NCBI GenBank assembly: GCA_028288025.1
Contig: JAQBOM010000019.1
Location: 33,511-97,510 of the forward strand
DNA: 64,000 bases
Reading direction: 5' to 3'
Source of the DNA: Mucilaginibacter sp.
Lineage (GTDB): Bacteria; Bacteroidota; Bacteroidia; Sphingobacteriales; Sphingobacteriaceae
Of this stretch, positions 7,525 through 16,652 are shown in pieces (position 1 is the first letter of the stretch; the number at the start of each line of letters is the position of its first letter). The notes under the pieces were generated by a model. It saw nothing but the letters and a program-made list of their open reading frames with translations. It was not told the origin of the DNA and did no database searches. The translations under genes were made by a program, and so were the position numbers.

Positions 7525-7601
7525 GTGGACTGATTTAATGCCCGCGACCGATAACTAACGGGACGGACTGGATTGCAACCACGTAAAAAAGTGCTAAAAC
7601 C
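7525..7601 (+). promoter_or_regulatory. SAM-II riboswitch upstream of metK
   Basis: The conserved SAM-II elements occur in order. P1 is formed by GTGG (7525-7528) and CCAC (7579-7582). The loop box TGATTTAA is at 7531-7538, and ATTGCAA (7572-7578) lies directly before the P1 3' strand. An A-rich segment GTAAAAAA (7583-7590) and GCTAAAA (7593-7599) follow. Pseudoknot pairing is possible between GCA (7575-7577) and TGC (7592-7594), and between TGG (7569-7571) and CCA (7600-7602). A small hairpin CCCG/CGGG (7541-7544, 7559-7562) is inserted in the loop. SAM-II binds S-adenosylmethionine and usually blocks translation. Here it would give product feedback on SAM synthetase. The last pair includes the A of an ATG at 7602. 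Confidence 0.82.
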
Positions 7602-7685
7602 ATGCTTCTTTTTACCGCGAATCCCTTTAAAACGCTTCTTTCATTTAAAAAACAGTGCGTATTCAGCGTTAATTTAATTTATTAG
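7602..7685 (+). CDS. possible 27-codon upstream ORF of metK
   Basis: An ATG immediately follows the last pseudoknot strand of the SAM-II aptamer and opens a 27-residue frame ([15 protein letters not shown]...). It ends with TAG at 7683-7685, eight bases before the metK ATG. The peptide is hydrophobic and basic and has no known family. The placement suggests the riboswitch controls initiation here, with metK translation coupled to it. It could instead be a chance frame, since there is no conservation evidence available. Confidence 0.35.
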   Translation: MLLFTANPFKTLLSFKKQCVFSVNLIY

Positions 7686-7693
7686 TAAAACTT

Positions 7694-8944
7694 ATGTCAT
7701 ATTTATTTACGTCCGAATCGGTATCAGAAGGACATCCGGATAAAGTTGCCGATCAGATATCAGATGCGTTAATCGATCAGTTTTTAGCTTTTGATCCCGA
7801 ATCAAAAGTTGCCTGTGAAACACTCGTTACAACAGGCTTGGTAGTTTTAGGTGGAGAAGTAAAATCAAAAGCTTACCTTGATGTTCAGAAAATTGCCCGC
7901 GAAGTAATCAACAAAATTGGATACACCAAGGGCGAATACATGTTTGACGGTAACTCATGCGCGGTTTTATCTGCCATTCATGAGCAATCACCAGATATTA
8001 ACCAGGGTGTTGAACGTACTGCAAAAGAGGAGCAGGGCGCCGGCGACCAGGGTATGATGTTTGGTTATGCGACTATCGAAACCGACAACTATATGCCATT
8101 GGCATTGGATATTGCGCATGCTTTATTAATTGAGCTGGCCGCAATCCGCCGGGAAAATACCGACATCAAATATTTGCGTCCTGATGCAAAATCGCAGGTA
8201 ACTCTGGAATATGATGACAACAACCAGCCTGTTCGCATTGATACTATTGTTATATCAACCCAGCATGATGATTTTGACGAAGAAAAAACCATGCTTGCGA
8301 AGATCAGCAAGGATATTATCAGCATACTTATACCACGTGTTAAGGCTAAATATGCCAAATACGCGCATTTTTTTGGCGATGGTATCAAATACCATATTAA
8401 CCCCACCGGTAAATTTGTTATCGGCGGTCCGCATGGCGATACCGGTTTAACCGGCCGCAAAATTATTGTAGATACTTACGGTGGCAAAGGTGCACATGGC
8501 GGCGGTGCTTTCTCCGGCAAAGATCCTTCAAAAGTCGACCGTTCAGCTGCTTATGCAACCCGCCACATCGCCAAAAACCTGGTTGCTGCACGCGTTTGCG
8601 ATGAAGTATTGGTGCAGGTGTCATACGCTATCGGTGTGGCCCAGCCTATGGGTATTTATGTAAATACCTATGGTACCGGTAAGGTTGGCTTAACAGATGG
8701 CGAAATAGCAAAAAAGGTAGAATCCATATTCAACATGACGCCTTATGCTATCGAAACACGCTTTAAGCTGCGCAACCCTATTTATAGCGAAACTGCCGCT
8801 TACGGTCACTTTGGCAAACCAAGCCAAATAGTTACCAAAACCTTTGTAAGCCCCGAAGGAAGGGTTGTTAACAAAGAAGTGGAACTGTTCACCTGGGAAA
8901 AGCTGGATTACGTAGATAAAGTAAAGCAAGCTTTTGGGTTGTAA
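7694..8944 (+). CDS. metK: S-adenosylmethionine synthetase
   Basis: This cytoplasmic enzyme makes S-adenosylmethionine from methionine and ATP. The 416-residue protein has the three-domain family motifs: [17 protein letters not shown] near the N-terminus (His15 region), the ATP motif [12 protein letters not shown] (about 115-126) and the P-loop-like [19 protein letters not shown] (about 266-284). It is about 30 residues longer than the E. coli enzyme, with an insertion before the central VVSTQHDD-like segment, as in other Bacteroidota. A SAM-II riboswitch precedes it, and a very strong terminator follows 28 bases after the stop. It is therefore a single-gene transcript. Its product is used by lipA and at least four methyltransferases in this window. 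Confidence 0.98.
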   Translation: MSYLFTSESVSEGHPDKVADQISDALIDQFLAFDPESKVACETLVTTGLVVLGGEVKSKAYLDVQKIAREVINKIGYTKGEYMFDGNSCAVLSAIHEQSPDINQGVERTAKEEQGAGDQGMMFGYATIETDNYMPLALDIAHALLIELAAIRRENTDIKYLRPDAKSQVTLEYDDNNQPVRIDTIVISTQHDDFDEEKTMLAKISKDIISILIPRVKAKYAKYAHFFGDGIKYHINPTGKFVIGGPHGDTGLTGRKIIVDTYGGKGAHGGGAFSGKDPSKVDRSAAYATRHIAKNLVAARVCDEVLVQVSYAIGVAQPMGIYVNTYGTGKVGLTDGEIAKKVESIFNMTPYAIETRFKLRNPIYSETAAYGHFGKPSQIVTKTFVSPEGRVVNKEVELFTWEKLDYVDKVKQAFGL

Positions 8945-8972
8945 TTGATTAAGTTATTTTTGAAATATAAGT

Positions 8973-9004
8973 AATGGCCGAAATTAATTTCGGCCATTTT
9001 TTTT
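8973..9004 (+). terminator. strong terminator after metK
   Basis: A 26-base perfect palindrome (8973-8998, arms AATGGCCGAAATT / AATTTCGGCCATT) is followed by eight T. This is the best rho-independent terminator in the window. Confidence 0.92.
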
Positions 9005-9195
9005 AACTGTTCGATGGCCTTTTTTGTTGCGTACGCCAACCATGTCCGCCGATAGGTGGAAACGCCCATATAAATGCCCCCAAAACGTGTTTCCAATACT
9101 CCCTTCCTGTCGGGTTAATGCCACTCTTTTTGTTAACCCCACATTATTATTTACCCAATAACTTGCATCTCTTTTAAATTTTCACTAAATATCCG

Positions 9196-9203
9196 TACCT
9201 TTG
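9196..9203 (+). promoter_or_regulatory. -7 box for typA
   Basis: TACCTTTG is a full match to TAnnTTTG and ends 24 bases before the typA ATG. No TTTG lies at the right distance upstream. Confidence 0.55.
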
Positions 9204-9227
9204 CGCCAAATTTAGAGGCGCATTTAC

Positions 9228-11039
9228 ATGCAGAAAATAAGAAATATAGCGATCATCGCACACGTTGACCACGGCAAAACTACCCTGGTTGATAAGATTT
9301 TACACAGCTGTGCTACCTTCAGGGACAACGAGCAAACCGGCGAGCTGATACTTGACAGCAACGACCTGGAGCGCGAACGTGGCATTACCATTGTTTCAAA
9401 AAACGTTTCGGTACGGTACAAAGACGTTAAAATAAACATTATTGATACCCCTGGTCACGCCGACTTTGGCGGCGAGGTGGAACGCGTATTGAAAATGGCC
9501 GATGGCGTGCTGTTGCTTTGCGATGCCTTTGAAGGCGCCATGCCACAAACTCGCTTTGTAACACAAAAAGCTTTGGCATTGGGCTTAAAGCCGATTGTTG
9601 TTGTAAATAAAGTGGATAAGGAGAACTGCCGTCCCGAAGAAGTTTATGAGCAAATATTTGAATTGTTCTTTAACCTTGAAGCTACCGAAGATCAACTGGA
9701 TTTCCCGGTAATTTATGGTTCCTCAAAACAGGGCTGGATGAGCACCGACTGGAAAGTGCCTACTGATAATATATTCCCGTTAATGGACGCCATTCTGGAA
9801 ACTATTCCGCCTGCGCCCATCAGCGAAGGTACCTTACAAATGCAGATAACTTCATTGGACTATTCGTCATTTGTTGGCCGGATAGCTATTGGCCGTGTGG
9901 CACGTGGCACTATTAAGGAAAATATGCCGGTATCGCTTGTAAAGCGCGACGGCACGGTTCAAAAATCAAGAATAAAGGAGCTATATACATTTGAAGGACT
10001 TGGAAAAGTGAAAGCGACCTCAGTTAGCTCTGGTGATATTTGTGCGGTAGTAGGCATTGAAGGCTTTGATATTGGCGATACAATAGCTGATTTTGATAAT
10101 CCGGAACAACTGTCGGTTATTAAAATTGATGAGCCGACCATGAATATGCTGTTCACCATCAACACTTCGCCATTTTTTGGCAAGGAAGGAAAGTTTGTAA
10201 CCTCTCGCCATTTGCGCGACAGGCTATATAAGGAAATGGAAAAAAACCTGGCGCTTAAGGTTGTTGAAACCGATTCGCCAGATTCATACCTGGTTTACGG
10301 CCGCGGTATCCTTCACTTATCTGTATTGATTGAAACCATGCGACGCGAAGGATACGAATTGCAGGTAGGCCAGCCGCAGGTTATCGTAAAAGAGATTGAC
10401 GGCATTAAATGTGAGCCTATTGAAACTTTAATAGTTGATGTACCCGGCGAAGTGGCAGGCAAGGTTATTGAACTGGTAACCCAGCGCAAAGGCGACCTGC
10501 TGGTTATGGAACCAAAAGGCGACCTGCAGCATTTGGAATTCGATATTCCCGCACGCGGTATCATTGGTTTGCGTAATAACGTTTTAACCGCTACGGCAGG
10601 CGAGGCTATCATGGCGCACAGGTTTAAAGCCTACGAACCATGGAAGGGGACTATTCCCGGCCGTTTAAATGGTGTATTGGTATCAATGGACACCGGTAAA
10701 ACAACCGCTTTCGCGATAGATAAATTGCAGGACAGGGGCCGTTTCCACATTGACCCGGGAGTGGATGTTTATGAAGGACAAGTGTTAGGCGAGCACATCC
10801 GCGATAACGATTTGGTTATCAATTTAACCAAGGGCAAGCAGTTAACCAACATGCGTGCATCAGGCAGTGATACCAACGTACGCATTGCCCCGGCCATCAA
10901 ATTTTCGCTCGAAGAGTCGATGGAATATATACAGGCTGATGAATATATTGAAGTAACGCCGCTAAGCATCCGCATGCGTAAAATATTCCTGAACGAAAAC
11001 GAACGGAAGGTAAATGCCAAGAAGTTTGTGAACCAGTAA
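9228..11039 (+). CDS. typA: ribosome-associated GTPase TypA/BipA
   Basis: This is a 603-residue translational GTPase of the TypA/BipA family, which binds the 70S ribosome and aids 50S assembly and stress or cold growth. G-motifs are visible: [10 protein letters not shown] (G1, about 11-20), RGITI (G2, about 50), [14 protein letters not shown] (G3, about 73-86) and NKVDK (G4, about 127-131). EF-G-like domains II, III and V and the BipA-specific C-terminal domain follow ([37 protein letters not shown]). Length is standard. It has its own -7 box upstream and a hairpin terminator downstream, so it is a single-gene unit. Confidence 0.97.
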   Translation: MQKIRNIAIIAHVDHGKTTLVDKILHSCATFRDNEQTGELILDSNDLERERGITIVSKNVSVRYKDVKINIIDTPGHADFGGEVERVLKMADGVLLLCDAFEGAMPQTRFVTQKALALGLKPIVVVNKVDKENCRPEEVYEQIFELFFNLEATEDQLDFPVIYGSSKQGWMSTDWKVPTDNIFPLMDAILETIPPAPISEGTLQMQITSLDYSSFVGRIAIGRVARGTIKENMPVSLVKRDGTVQKSRIKELYTFEGLGKVKATSVSSGDICAVVGIEGFDIGDTIADFDNPEQLSVIKIDEPTMNMLFTINTSPFFGKEGKFVTSRHLRDRLYKEMEKNLALKVVETDSPDSYLVYGRGILHLSVLIETMRREGYELQVGQPQVIVKEIDGIKCEPIETLIVDVPGEVAGKVIELVTQRKGDLLVMEPKGDLQHLEFDIPARGIIGLRNNVLTATAGEAIMAHRFKAYEPWKGTIPGRLNGVLVSMDTGKTTAFAIDKLQDRGRFHIDPGVDVYEGQVLGEHIRDNDLVINLTKGKQLTNMRASGSDTNVRIAPAIKFSLEESMEYIQADEYIEVTPLSIRMRKIFLNENERKVNAKKFVNQ

Positions 11040-11087
11040 TAAGTACCCGTTCTGCAATCTTCCCTTCGGGTATTATTTAATTCTTAA

Positions 11088-11126
11088 CGGTGCGTTAATA
11101 TGTATTAACGCACCGTATATTTTTTG
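11088..11126 (+). terminator. terminator after typA
   Basis: CGGTGCGTTAATA (11088-11100) and its exact reverse complement (11103-11115) form a 13-bp stem, followed by a T-rich tail through 11126. It lies 48 bases after the typA stop. Confidence 0.85.
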
Positions 11127-11235
11127 TACCGGTGCTACGTGGTGCATTCACACCTCCTGAACAGCTTCTTGTCTTAAAGAAATTAGCATTAACTAAAACC
11201 AATAAATTATGTTCTTGTTTATTAATTAATATTTG

Positions 11236-11268
11236 TTTGCCTGTGCTATTGAATTTTTTGTACATTCG
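11236..11268 (+). promoter_or_regulatory. promoter for the LamG lipoprotein
   Basis: TTTG (11236-11239) and TACATTCG (11261-11268, one mismatch to TAnnTTTG) are 21 bases apart, the spacing expected for the Bacteroidota housekeeping sigma factor. The ATG is 19 bases downstream. Confidence 0.5.
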
Positions 11269-11287
11269 ATCAACTAAACATATCACG

Positions 11288-12304
11288 ATGAAAAACCTGC
11301 TTTTTGTAATAGTTATTGGCGCAGCCCTGCTAAATTCATGTTCAAAAAAAATCGGCCCTACTCCCGAAACATTGAAAGGTATTCTTTTAGGTAAGGATAC
11401 CTTAACCATGTATGTTGGCGATACAAGGCAACTGCCATATACATTGACACCTTCTGATATCAGTACAAAAACGCTGATCTTTAAGTCGTCCGATTCAACA
11501 ATAATTTCGATTTCAAACAGCGGGATTTTGATCGCAAGAAAAACGGGGTTGTCGGTAGTTTCTGTAACTAACCAGGACAAAACTGTTTCGGTAGCGGCTT
11601 TGGTGTCAGTATTGGCAAAACGGACGATAGATAGTTTGAGAGTTGGCCTTATTGCTTATTATCCGTTTAATTACGATAGCGCAGTGGATTCATCCGGGAA
11701 TGGCAATGACGGAACCATTTACGATATAACGTCCGTCTCGGATCGGTTTGGAAAACCAAACTCAGCATTTTATTTTAATGGCTCGAGCAGTTATATTAAT
11801 GTAAAGGATAATGCGGCTCTGAGATTAAGCAATACAGATTTTACAATTAATTCATGGGTTAACCTTGATCAGTATAGCGGCACTACAGGCTCGTTTATAA
11901 TTTCTAAAAGAACAGGTTCATCCGGTAATGATGGATGGGGCTATTCGATTACCGGAAATGGTTATGTTAGCGGGGCTGGTCTGGCATATTTTGGAGATGG
12001 CGGAACTGATCCTTTTGCTTTAAGTAAAACATTAACGGGCACTTCAAAATGGGTAATGATAACAACCGTATATAGCTTTAGTAGACAAGAGGTTAGAATA
12101 TATTTAAATGGGGTGTTAGATAGTATTACGGCAAATATGCCGCCTCCGAGCCCGTCGATAGTTTCTGATCTTGATATCGGACGTGATAACATAAACGCAC
12201 CAACAAATGGCTACTTTTTGAAAGGTAAAATTGACGACATACGCATTTACAATCGTGCGCTTAGCTCTGCAACAATACAAAAATTGTACACGTTGTCATA
12301 TTAA
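11288..12304 (+). CDS. lipoprotein with Ig-like and LamG domains
   Basis: This 338-residue surface or periplasmic lipoprotein starts at the ATG at 11288, which gives a proper signal peptide; the frame extends upstream but that part is not signal-like. The lipobox is L-N-S-C with Cys18. A BIG2-type Ig-like domain covers about 35-110 (LTMYVGDTRQLPYTLTP, SNSGILIARKTG). A concanavalin-like LamG_3 domain covers about 120-338 (LIAYYPFNYDSAVDSSGNG, SAFYFNGSSSYI, KIDDIRIYNRALSSATI). Such proteins commonly bind glycans. The ligand is unknown. It sits alone between its promoter and terminator, next to the glycan locus. No catalytic residues are recognised. Confidence 0.88.
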   Translation: MKNLLFVIVIGAALLNSCSKKIGPTPETLKGILLGKDTLTMYVGDTRQLPYTLTPSDISTKTLIFKSSDSTIISISNSGILIARKTGLSVVSVTNQDKTVSVAALVSVLAKRTIDSLRVGLIAYYPFNYDSAVDSSGNGNDGTIYDITSVSDRFGKPNSAFYFNGSSSYINVKDNAALRLSNTDFTINSWVNLDQYSGTTGSFIISKRTGSSGNDGWGYSITGNGYVSGAGLAYFGDGGTDPFALSKTLTGTSKWVMITTVYSFSRQEVRIYLNGVLDSITANMPPPSPSIVSDLDIGRDNINAPTNGYFLKGKIDDIRIYNRALSSATIQKLYTLSY

Positions 12305-12319
12305 TCCCTAAGACTTATA

Positions 12320-12353
12320 AAATAAAGAGAGGGGAAACGCTCTCTTTATTTTT
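12320..12353 (+). terminator. terminator after the LamG gene
   Basis: AAATAAAGAGAG (12320-12331) pairs with CTCTCTTTATTT (12340-12351) around an 8-base loop, with T continuing to 12353. Both strands are A/T-flanked, so it may act in both directions. Confidence 0.85.
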
Positions 12354-12424
12354 AAGATATCATATGTGGAATTTTTTATCTGGAAAGATGGATTCTGTAT
12401 CCTGATTACGTTTAAATTAGCTGC

Positions 12425-13108
12425 ATGAAAGATAATAGCCGGTTAAACCCCACTATATTCCATACCCGATACGTTACACTAACCCAACTGAGGGATGCAA
12501 CAACTAAAGAAATAAAACTTCTCACTGATCAAAATAAGGATAAGTTGCTTGTTGATTTTGGCTGCGGCGATATGCCTTATCGCCCGATTATTGAGCCTTT
12601 AACCGGTAAGTATCTGGGGGTTGATTTAAGTATAAACCCGAAAGCTGAACATTTCATTGATTTTGATAGCAAGACCACGTTGCCCGATAACTATTGCGAT
12701 ATCGTATTATCAACACAAGTATTGGAGCATGTAGATAAACCGGCAGGATATTTACAGGAGGCGCTTCGCATTTTAAAACCGGGCGGGTCTCTCATCATAA
12801 GCACTCATGGTCACTGGTTTTATCATCCAACTCCTTATGATTACTGGAGATGGACAAGCGCCGGTCTAAGAAAGATCATTGAAGCCGAAGGATTCAAGAT
12901 CAATTCATTTTTTGGGATTTTGGGATTGGCTGCGAGCGGATTGCAATTATTTCAGGACGGTATTTGTGTAAAGCTGCCTAAGTTTTTAGTGCCTCCTTTT
13001 GCGTTGGTTATGCAGGTATTGGTAAGCTTGTTTAATAGAATTAATTCCCAGGCGCAGCGGAACCGCGATGCTGCTATTTACGTTGTCGTCGCTCAAAAAC
13101 CCTTTTAA
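12425..13108 (+). CDS. class I SAM-dependent methyltransferase
   Basis: This is a 227-residue Methyltransf_11-type enzyme. The SAM-binding motif I is LLVDFGCGDMPY (about 42-53), the acidic end of beta-2 is YLGVDLS, and the motif II/III segment is DIVLSTQVLEHVDKP followed by LKPGGSLIIS. A YDYWRWTSAGLRKIIEAEGF segment is typical of O-antigen and glycan-locus methyltransferases. The substrate is unknown; a sugar hydroxyl or a glycan cap is likely from context. It is the first gene of the glycan locus. TACGTTTA at 12407-12414 is a near -7 box close to the ATG. Confidence 0.85.
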   Translation: MKDNSRLNPTIFHTRYVTLTQLRDATTKEIKLLTDQNKDKLLVDFGCGDMPYRPIIEPLTGKYLGVDLSINPKAEHFIDFDSKTTLPDNYCDIVLSTQVLEHVDKPAGYLQEALRILKPGGSLIISTHGHWFYHPTPYDYWRWTSAGLRKIIEAEGFKINSFFGILGLAASGLQLFQDGICVKLPKFLVPPFALVMQVLVSLFNRINSQAQRNRDAAIYVVVAQKPF

Positions 13109-13118
13109 TTTATTTAAG

Positions 13119-13126
13119 TAACTTTG
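13119..13126 (+). promoter_or_regulatory. possible -7 box, second methyltransferase
   Basis: TAACTTTG is a full match to TAnnTTTG, 38 bases before the ATG at 13165. No -33 element is seen at the correct spacing. Confidence 0.35.
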
Positions 13127-13164
13127 TAAAGCATAGCTTTTAAAACATATTCCCTGTACTTGTA

Positions 13165-13932
13165 ATGAACGAAAATCTGAACCGCGAAACAGTTGTGTCT
13201 TATTATGATGAGCATGTAAAGAACAAGCTCAACGATTATATTATCGTAAATCCGCGTATTGAATTTGGATGGGAAACCATCAAACGTTTTGCGCCGGCAA
13301 AGCCTATGCGGATTTTGGAGGTTGGCTGTGGTATGGGCAGTATTTGCTCCCGAATGCATAAACATTGGCCCGATGCTGCTATTACCGGAATTGATATCAG
13401 TACATTATCGATTCAGATTGCGCAAAAATTGTTTGCTGACGATAATTTAAATTTTAAAGAGTCTATTTTAACCCCTGATACATTTGATGAGCAGTTTGAT
13501 CTCATTGTTTTCATGGATGTGTATGAGCATATTGCCGTAAACGACAGGCCGGACGTTCATGCTGCTATATCAAAGATATTAAGGAATAAGGGAAAGGTTA
13601 TATTAACCGTTCCAACGCCGCATAATCTCAAGTGGTCATTGGTAAATAAGCCGGAGACCATGCAACCGGTAGATGAACACATTTCATTTGAAGTGGTTGG
13701 TAAGTTGGCCGGGGCCACAGGTACCGAAATAATACTTTATGAAAGAAAAAACGTATGGAACGTTGGCGATTATGCGCATATTGTATTAGAAAAAAATGAC
13801 GATTTCGAAGCTGCATTTTTTCAAAATAAACCGGTTACCACTCTACAGCGAAGTAACCGCATCATTAATAAAATAAAATACAAGCTGGGAAGTTTTTTTC
13901 GCAAATATTATGTCCGCAGAAAATTGAGGTAA
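13165..13932 (+). CDS. class I SAM-dependent methyltransferase
   Basis: This 255-residue enzyme has the SAM motif ILEVGCGMGSICSRM (about 50-64), the acidic residue in ITGIDIS, and the DLIVFMDVYEHI segment before a KVILTVPTPH strand. The C-terminus is basic (KYKLGSFFRKYYVRRKLR). It is unlike the neighbouring methyltransferase beyond the core fold, so it probably has a different substrate. It begins an apparent operon: the glycosyltransferase starts two bases after its stop, and the flippase overlaps the glycosyltransferase. The acceptor is unknown but is likely part of the same exported glycan. Confidence 0.85.
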   Translation: MNENLNRETVVSYYDEHVKNKLNDYIIVNPRIEFGWETIKRFAPAKPMRILEVGCGMGSICSRMHKHWPDAAITGIDISTLSIQIAQKLFADDNLNFKESILTPDTFDEQFDLIVFMDVYEHIAVNDRPDVHAAISKILRNKGKVILTVPTPHNLKWSLVNKPETMQPVDEHISFEVVGKLAGATGTEIILYERKNVWNVGDYAHIVLEKNDDFEAAFFQNKPVTTLQRSNRIINKIKYKLGSFFRKYYVRRKLR

Positions 13933-13934
13933 AT

Positions 13935-15071
13935 ATGAGCGGAGAGTATAATTTATGCATTATTAAGCCAAATAAATCCGCTTTTTCCGAAACTTTTGTC
14001 CAGGCACATATTGATGGCCTGGCAGGCAATAAAAAAGTGTTATACGGTGGGGCCTTTCCGGTATATGACCATCAGGGTAAAACTTTGATTAGGTCAAAGA
14101 TAGGCTTGTTAAGTTACCTGATCCAAAAAAAATTGTTTAAACGGAAGAAAATACAAGTCAGGACTAAGGCACTAACTGACTATTTGCTTAAAGAAAAGAT
14201 AGACGTCGTACTTGCAGAATACGGCATGGTAGGCGCTTCTGTCACCGAAGCCTGCCGCTTGGCACAGGTTCCGCTTATTATACATTTTCACGGTGCAGAC
14301 GTTTATCATCGGGAAACAATTAAGGAATATATTGAACTTTACCGGGAAGCCCTTAAATATGCAAGTGGGTTTATAGCCGTGTCGGCTGAAATGGCCGAAA
14401 CCCTAAAACAAATGGGAGCCCCGGCTGATAAGATTTACAACGCTTCATGCGGTGTGGATACAAAGGCATTCCCTTTATTGAACATTTCCGGTTCGAAAAG
14501 GGATTTTTTGTTTGTTGGCCGGTTTGTTGAAAAGAAATCGCCCGGTTCGCTGGTTAAGGCATTTAAACTTGTTACTGAAAAATACCCGGACGCAAGGTTA
14601 TGGATGGCTGGCGACGGGCCTTTATTTAACGAAACAAAAAATCTTGTTAATCAGCTTCACCTTGAAGATCATATTACATTAACCGGCATTCAAACACCGG
14701 CGCAGATCAGGGACCTGATGAAAAGGATGCGGGGCTTTGTGCAGCATTCGGTAACAGCTAAAAACGGCGACAAAGAGGGTACGCCGGTTACTGTTTTGGA
14801 AGCGTCCTCTTCAGGTTTACCCGTTGTCTCAACCCGTCATGCGGGGATTAAAGAGGCGGTTATTGAGGGAGTAACCGGTTTTTTGACGAATGAATATGAT
14901 ATAACAGGAATGGCTGAGAAGATTATGGAATTATCGGCATCGGCGGCATTAGCGGTAAAGCTTGGAGTTGCAGGACGCGAACATATGATAAATAATTACA
15001 ATGTTAATCTACGCCTTGCATTGCTGGATAATATTATCCAAAATAGTATATCTTCAAGTAAAAATAAATGA
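13935..15071 (+). CDS. GT4 family glycosyltransferase
   Basis: This is a 378-residue GT-B fold enzyme. The N-terminal acceptor domain has IHFHGADVYHRE (about 117-128). The C-terminal GT4 domain has FVGRFVEKKSPGSLVKAF, the GDGPL turn, and the EGTPVTVLEASSSGLPVVS nucleotide-sugar region with the E-x7-E retaining signature. It probably adds a sugar from a nucleotide donor to a lipid-linked glycan on the cytoplasmic face. The donor cannot be read. Its stop codon overlaps the flippase start by four bases (ATGA), which shows tight coupling to export. Confidence 0.9.
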   Translation: MSGEYNLCIIKPNKSAFSETFVQAHIDGLAGNKKVLYGGAFPVYDHQGKTLIRSKIGLLSYLIQKKLFKRKKIQVRTKALTDYLLKEKIDVVLAEYGMVGASVTEACRLAQVPLIIHFHGADVYHRETIKEYIELYREALKYASGFIAVSAEMAETLKQMGAPADKIYNASCGVDTKAFPLLNISGSKRDFLFVGRFVEKKSPGSLVKAFKLVTEKYPDARLWMAGDGPLFNETKNLVNQLHLEDHITLTGIQTPAQIRDLMKRMRGFVQHSVTAKNGDKEGTPVTVLEASSSGLPVVSTRHAGIKEAVIEGVTGFLTNEYDITGMAEKIMELSASAALAVKLGVAGREHMINNYNVNLRLALLDNIIQNSISSSKNK

Positions 15072-16555
15072 ATCTATTAAAAAGGCAGGGATTTTTTAAC
15101 AGCCTGATACTTTATGCAGGTACCGCCTTAGGTTTTTTTAATCTTATTATTTTATTTCAGCGGTTTTTAAGCATCGAAGAGATCGGTTTCTTTTCATTGA
15201 TGATCGCCATCTCTCTGTTGTATGCCCAAATTGCTTCGCTCGGTATCAGTAATGTTATCCTTAAATACTTCCCGTATTATCGCAGCGATGATAAACGGCA
15301 CAGCGGTTTTGCAACCCTGGTAGCTATTTGGGGCCTTGTAAGTTTTGCGATATTCACTTGCCTGTTTTTGCTGTTTAAAAATTCAATTATCAATTTTTAT
15401 AAAGAGAACAAGGGTGCAGCTTTACTCGTTAAATACTTTTATTACCTTATTCCGTTATCTTTTTTAACGATGGTTTTCGCTGTGCTCGAGAGCATGGCCC
15501 TTACCGTATTTAAAAACGTATTCTCTTCATTTCTTCGCGAAGTAGTATTACGCCTGTTTACCCTGGGAAGCGTACTGCTTATTGCGGCTGCCGTAATTAA
15601 TTATCAGGATTTTTTATTGATATATATGGCTGCGAACGTAGCTATCATAGTGGTCCTGTTTTTTAGCATCGTTAAAGGGAAGCATTTTAAGTTTGCCCCG
15701 GTGGCCCCACAATTACGAGGTGAAAGAAAAGCATTTGTTAGCTATGGCATTTTTACCGTGTTAAGCGGCAGCTCATTCGTAATGATACAAAACCTTGACA
15801 TCATAATGTTAAGCCTGCTTACCACCGAGTCATTAAGCTTTGTGGGGATTTACGCAACTTTTTTTGCAATAGCCGTAGTCATCAGCCTGCCGGCCAAAGC
15901 CATGAGCCGCACTTCCCTTCAAATAGTTGCGCAATCATGGGTTACAAATGATTTGGCCAAAATTGGTAAAATTTACTACAAAACATCGGTTGTACAAATG
16001 CTGATTGGCTGCTTACTGTTCATCGGTTTGATCATCAACAAACAGTTTATTGTTATGCTGTTGCATAAACCTCAGTATGTTAATTATTTCGACGTTTTTA
16101 TAGTTATTGGATTTGCCTTTTTGGTCGACATGACGGGCGGATTAAACGGCTACATTATGAATGTATCGAAGTATTACCGTTTAACAACGGTATTTATCGT
16201 TTCGGCTGTTGTTTTTTGCGTTTTATCTAATTTGTTGCTCATTCCGCGAATTGGCATGATGGGGGCAGCTGTCTCTTACTTTCTAACCATGCTCCTCCTT
16301 AATTTTGCCTATTGGCTGTTCGTTAAAATAAAGTTTGGATTACAGCCCTTTGGAAAAGCCCATCTATTAATTGTTGTGATAAGCCTGGTAGTCTTTTTCA
16401 TTGGGATATATTTGCCATCAACAGCAAACATATATTTAGATACAATTTATCGTTCGGCTATTGTATCACTCATTTATTGCTTATTAGCGTATAAGTTGAA
16501 AATTTCAGAAGATTTAAATAGTGTATTCAGCAATTTTTTTTCTAAATTAACTTAA
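15068..16555 (+). CDS. Wzx-type polysaccharide flippase
   Basis: This is a 495-residue polytopic membrane protein of the MOP/oligosaccharide-flippase family (Polysacc_synt type). About 12-14 hydrophobic segments span the whole length, starting with GTALGFFNLIILFQRFL and ending with SAIVSLIYCLLAYKL. The first repeat carries FLSIEEIGFFSLMIAISLLYA, typical of this family. It would move an undecaprenyl-linked oligosaccharide across the inner membrane. It overlaps the upstream glycosyltransferase by four bases. No Wzy polymerase or Wzz is recognisable in the window, so the chain-length step must be elsewhere or absent. Confidence 0.9.
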   Translation: MNLLKRQGFFNSLILYAGTALGFFNLIILFQRFLSIEEIGFFSLMIAISLLYAQIASLGISNVILKYFPYYRSDDKRHSGFATLVAIWGLVSFAIFTCLFLLFKNSIINFYKENKGAALLVKYFYYLIPLSFLTMVFAVLESMALTVFKNVFSSFLREVVLRLFTLGSVLLIAAAVINYQDFLLIYMAANVAIIVVLFFSIVKGKHFKFAPVAPQLRGERKAFVSYGIFTVLSGSSFVMIQNLDIIMLSLLTTESLSFVGIYATFFAIAVVISLPAKAMSRTSLQIVAQSWVTNDLAKIGKIYYKTSVVQMLIGCLLFIGLIINKQFIVMLLHKPQYVNYFDVFIVIGFAFLVDMTGGLNGYIMNVSKYYRLTTVFIVSAVVFCVLSNLLLIPRIGMMGAAVSYFLTMLLLNFAYWLFVKIKFGLQPFGKAHLLIVVISLVVFFIGIYLPSTANIYLDTIYRSAIVSLIYCLLAYKLKISEDLNSVFSNFFSKLT

Positions 16556-16652
16556 AAACAATTTATTATTTCTTTATTTATATTAGAGATCATTTTTTAA
16601 AACTATAATGTGAGTTTGATACTAATGATAAATCTTTCAACCCCTGGTTTAT

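Noticed and set aside
9005..9195. Structured RNA between the metK terminator and typA
   Set aside because: GGAAAC/GTTTCC arms near 9058-9093 are short with a large loop; no known motif fits.
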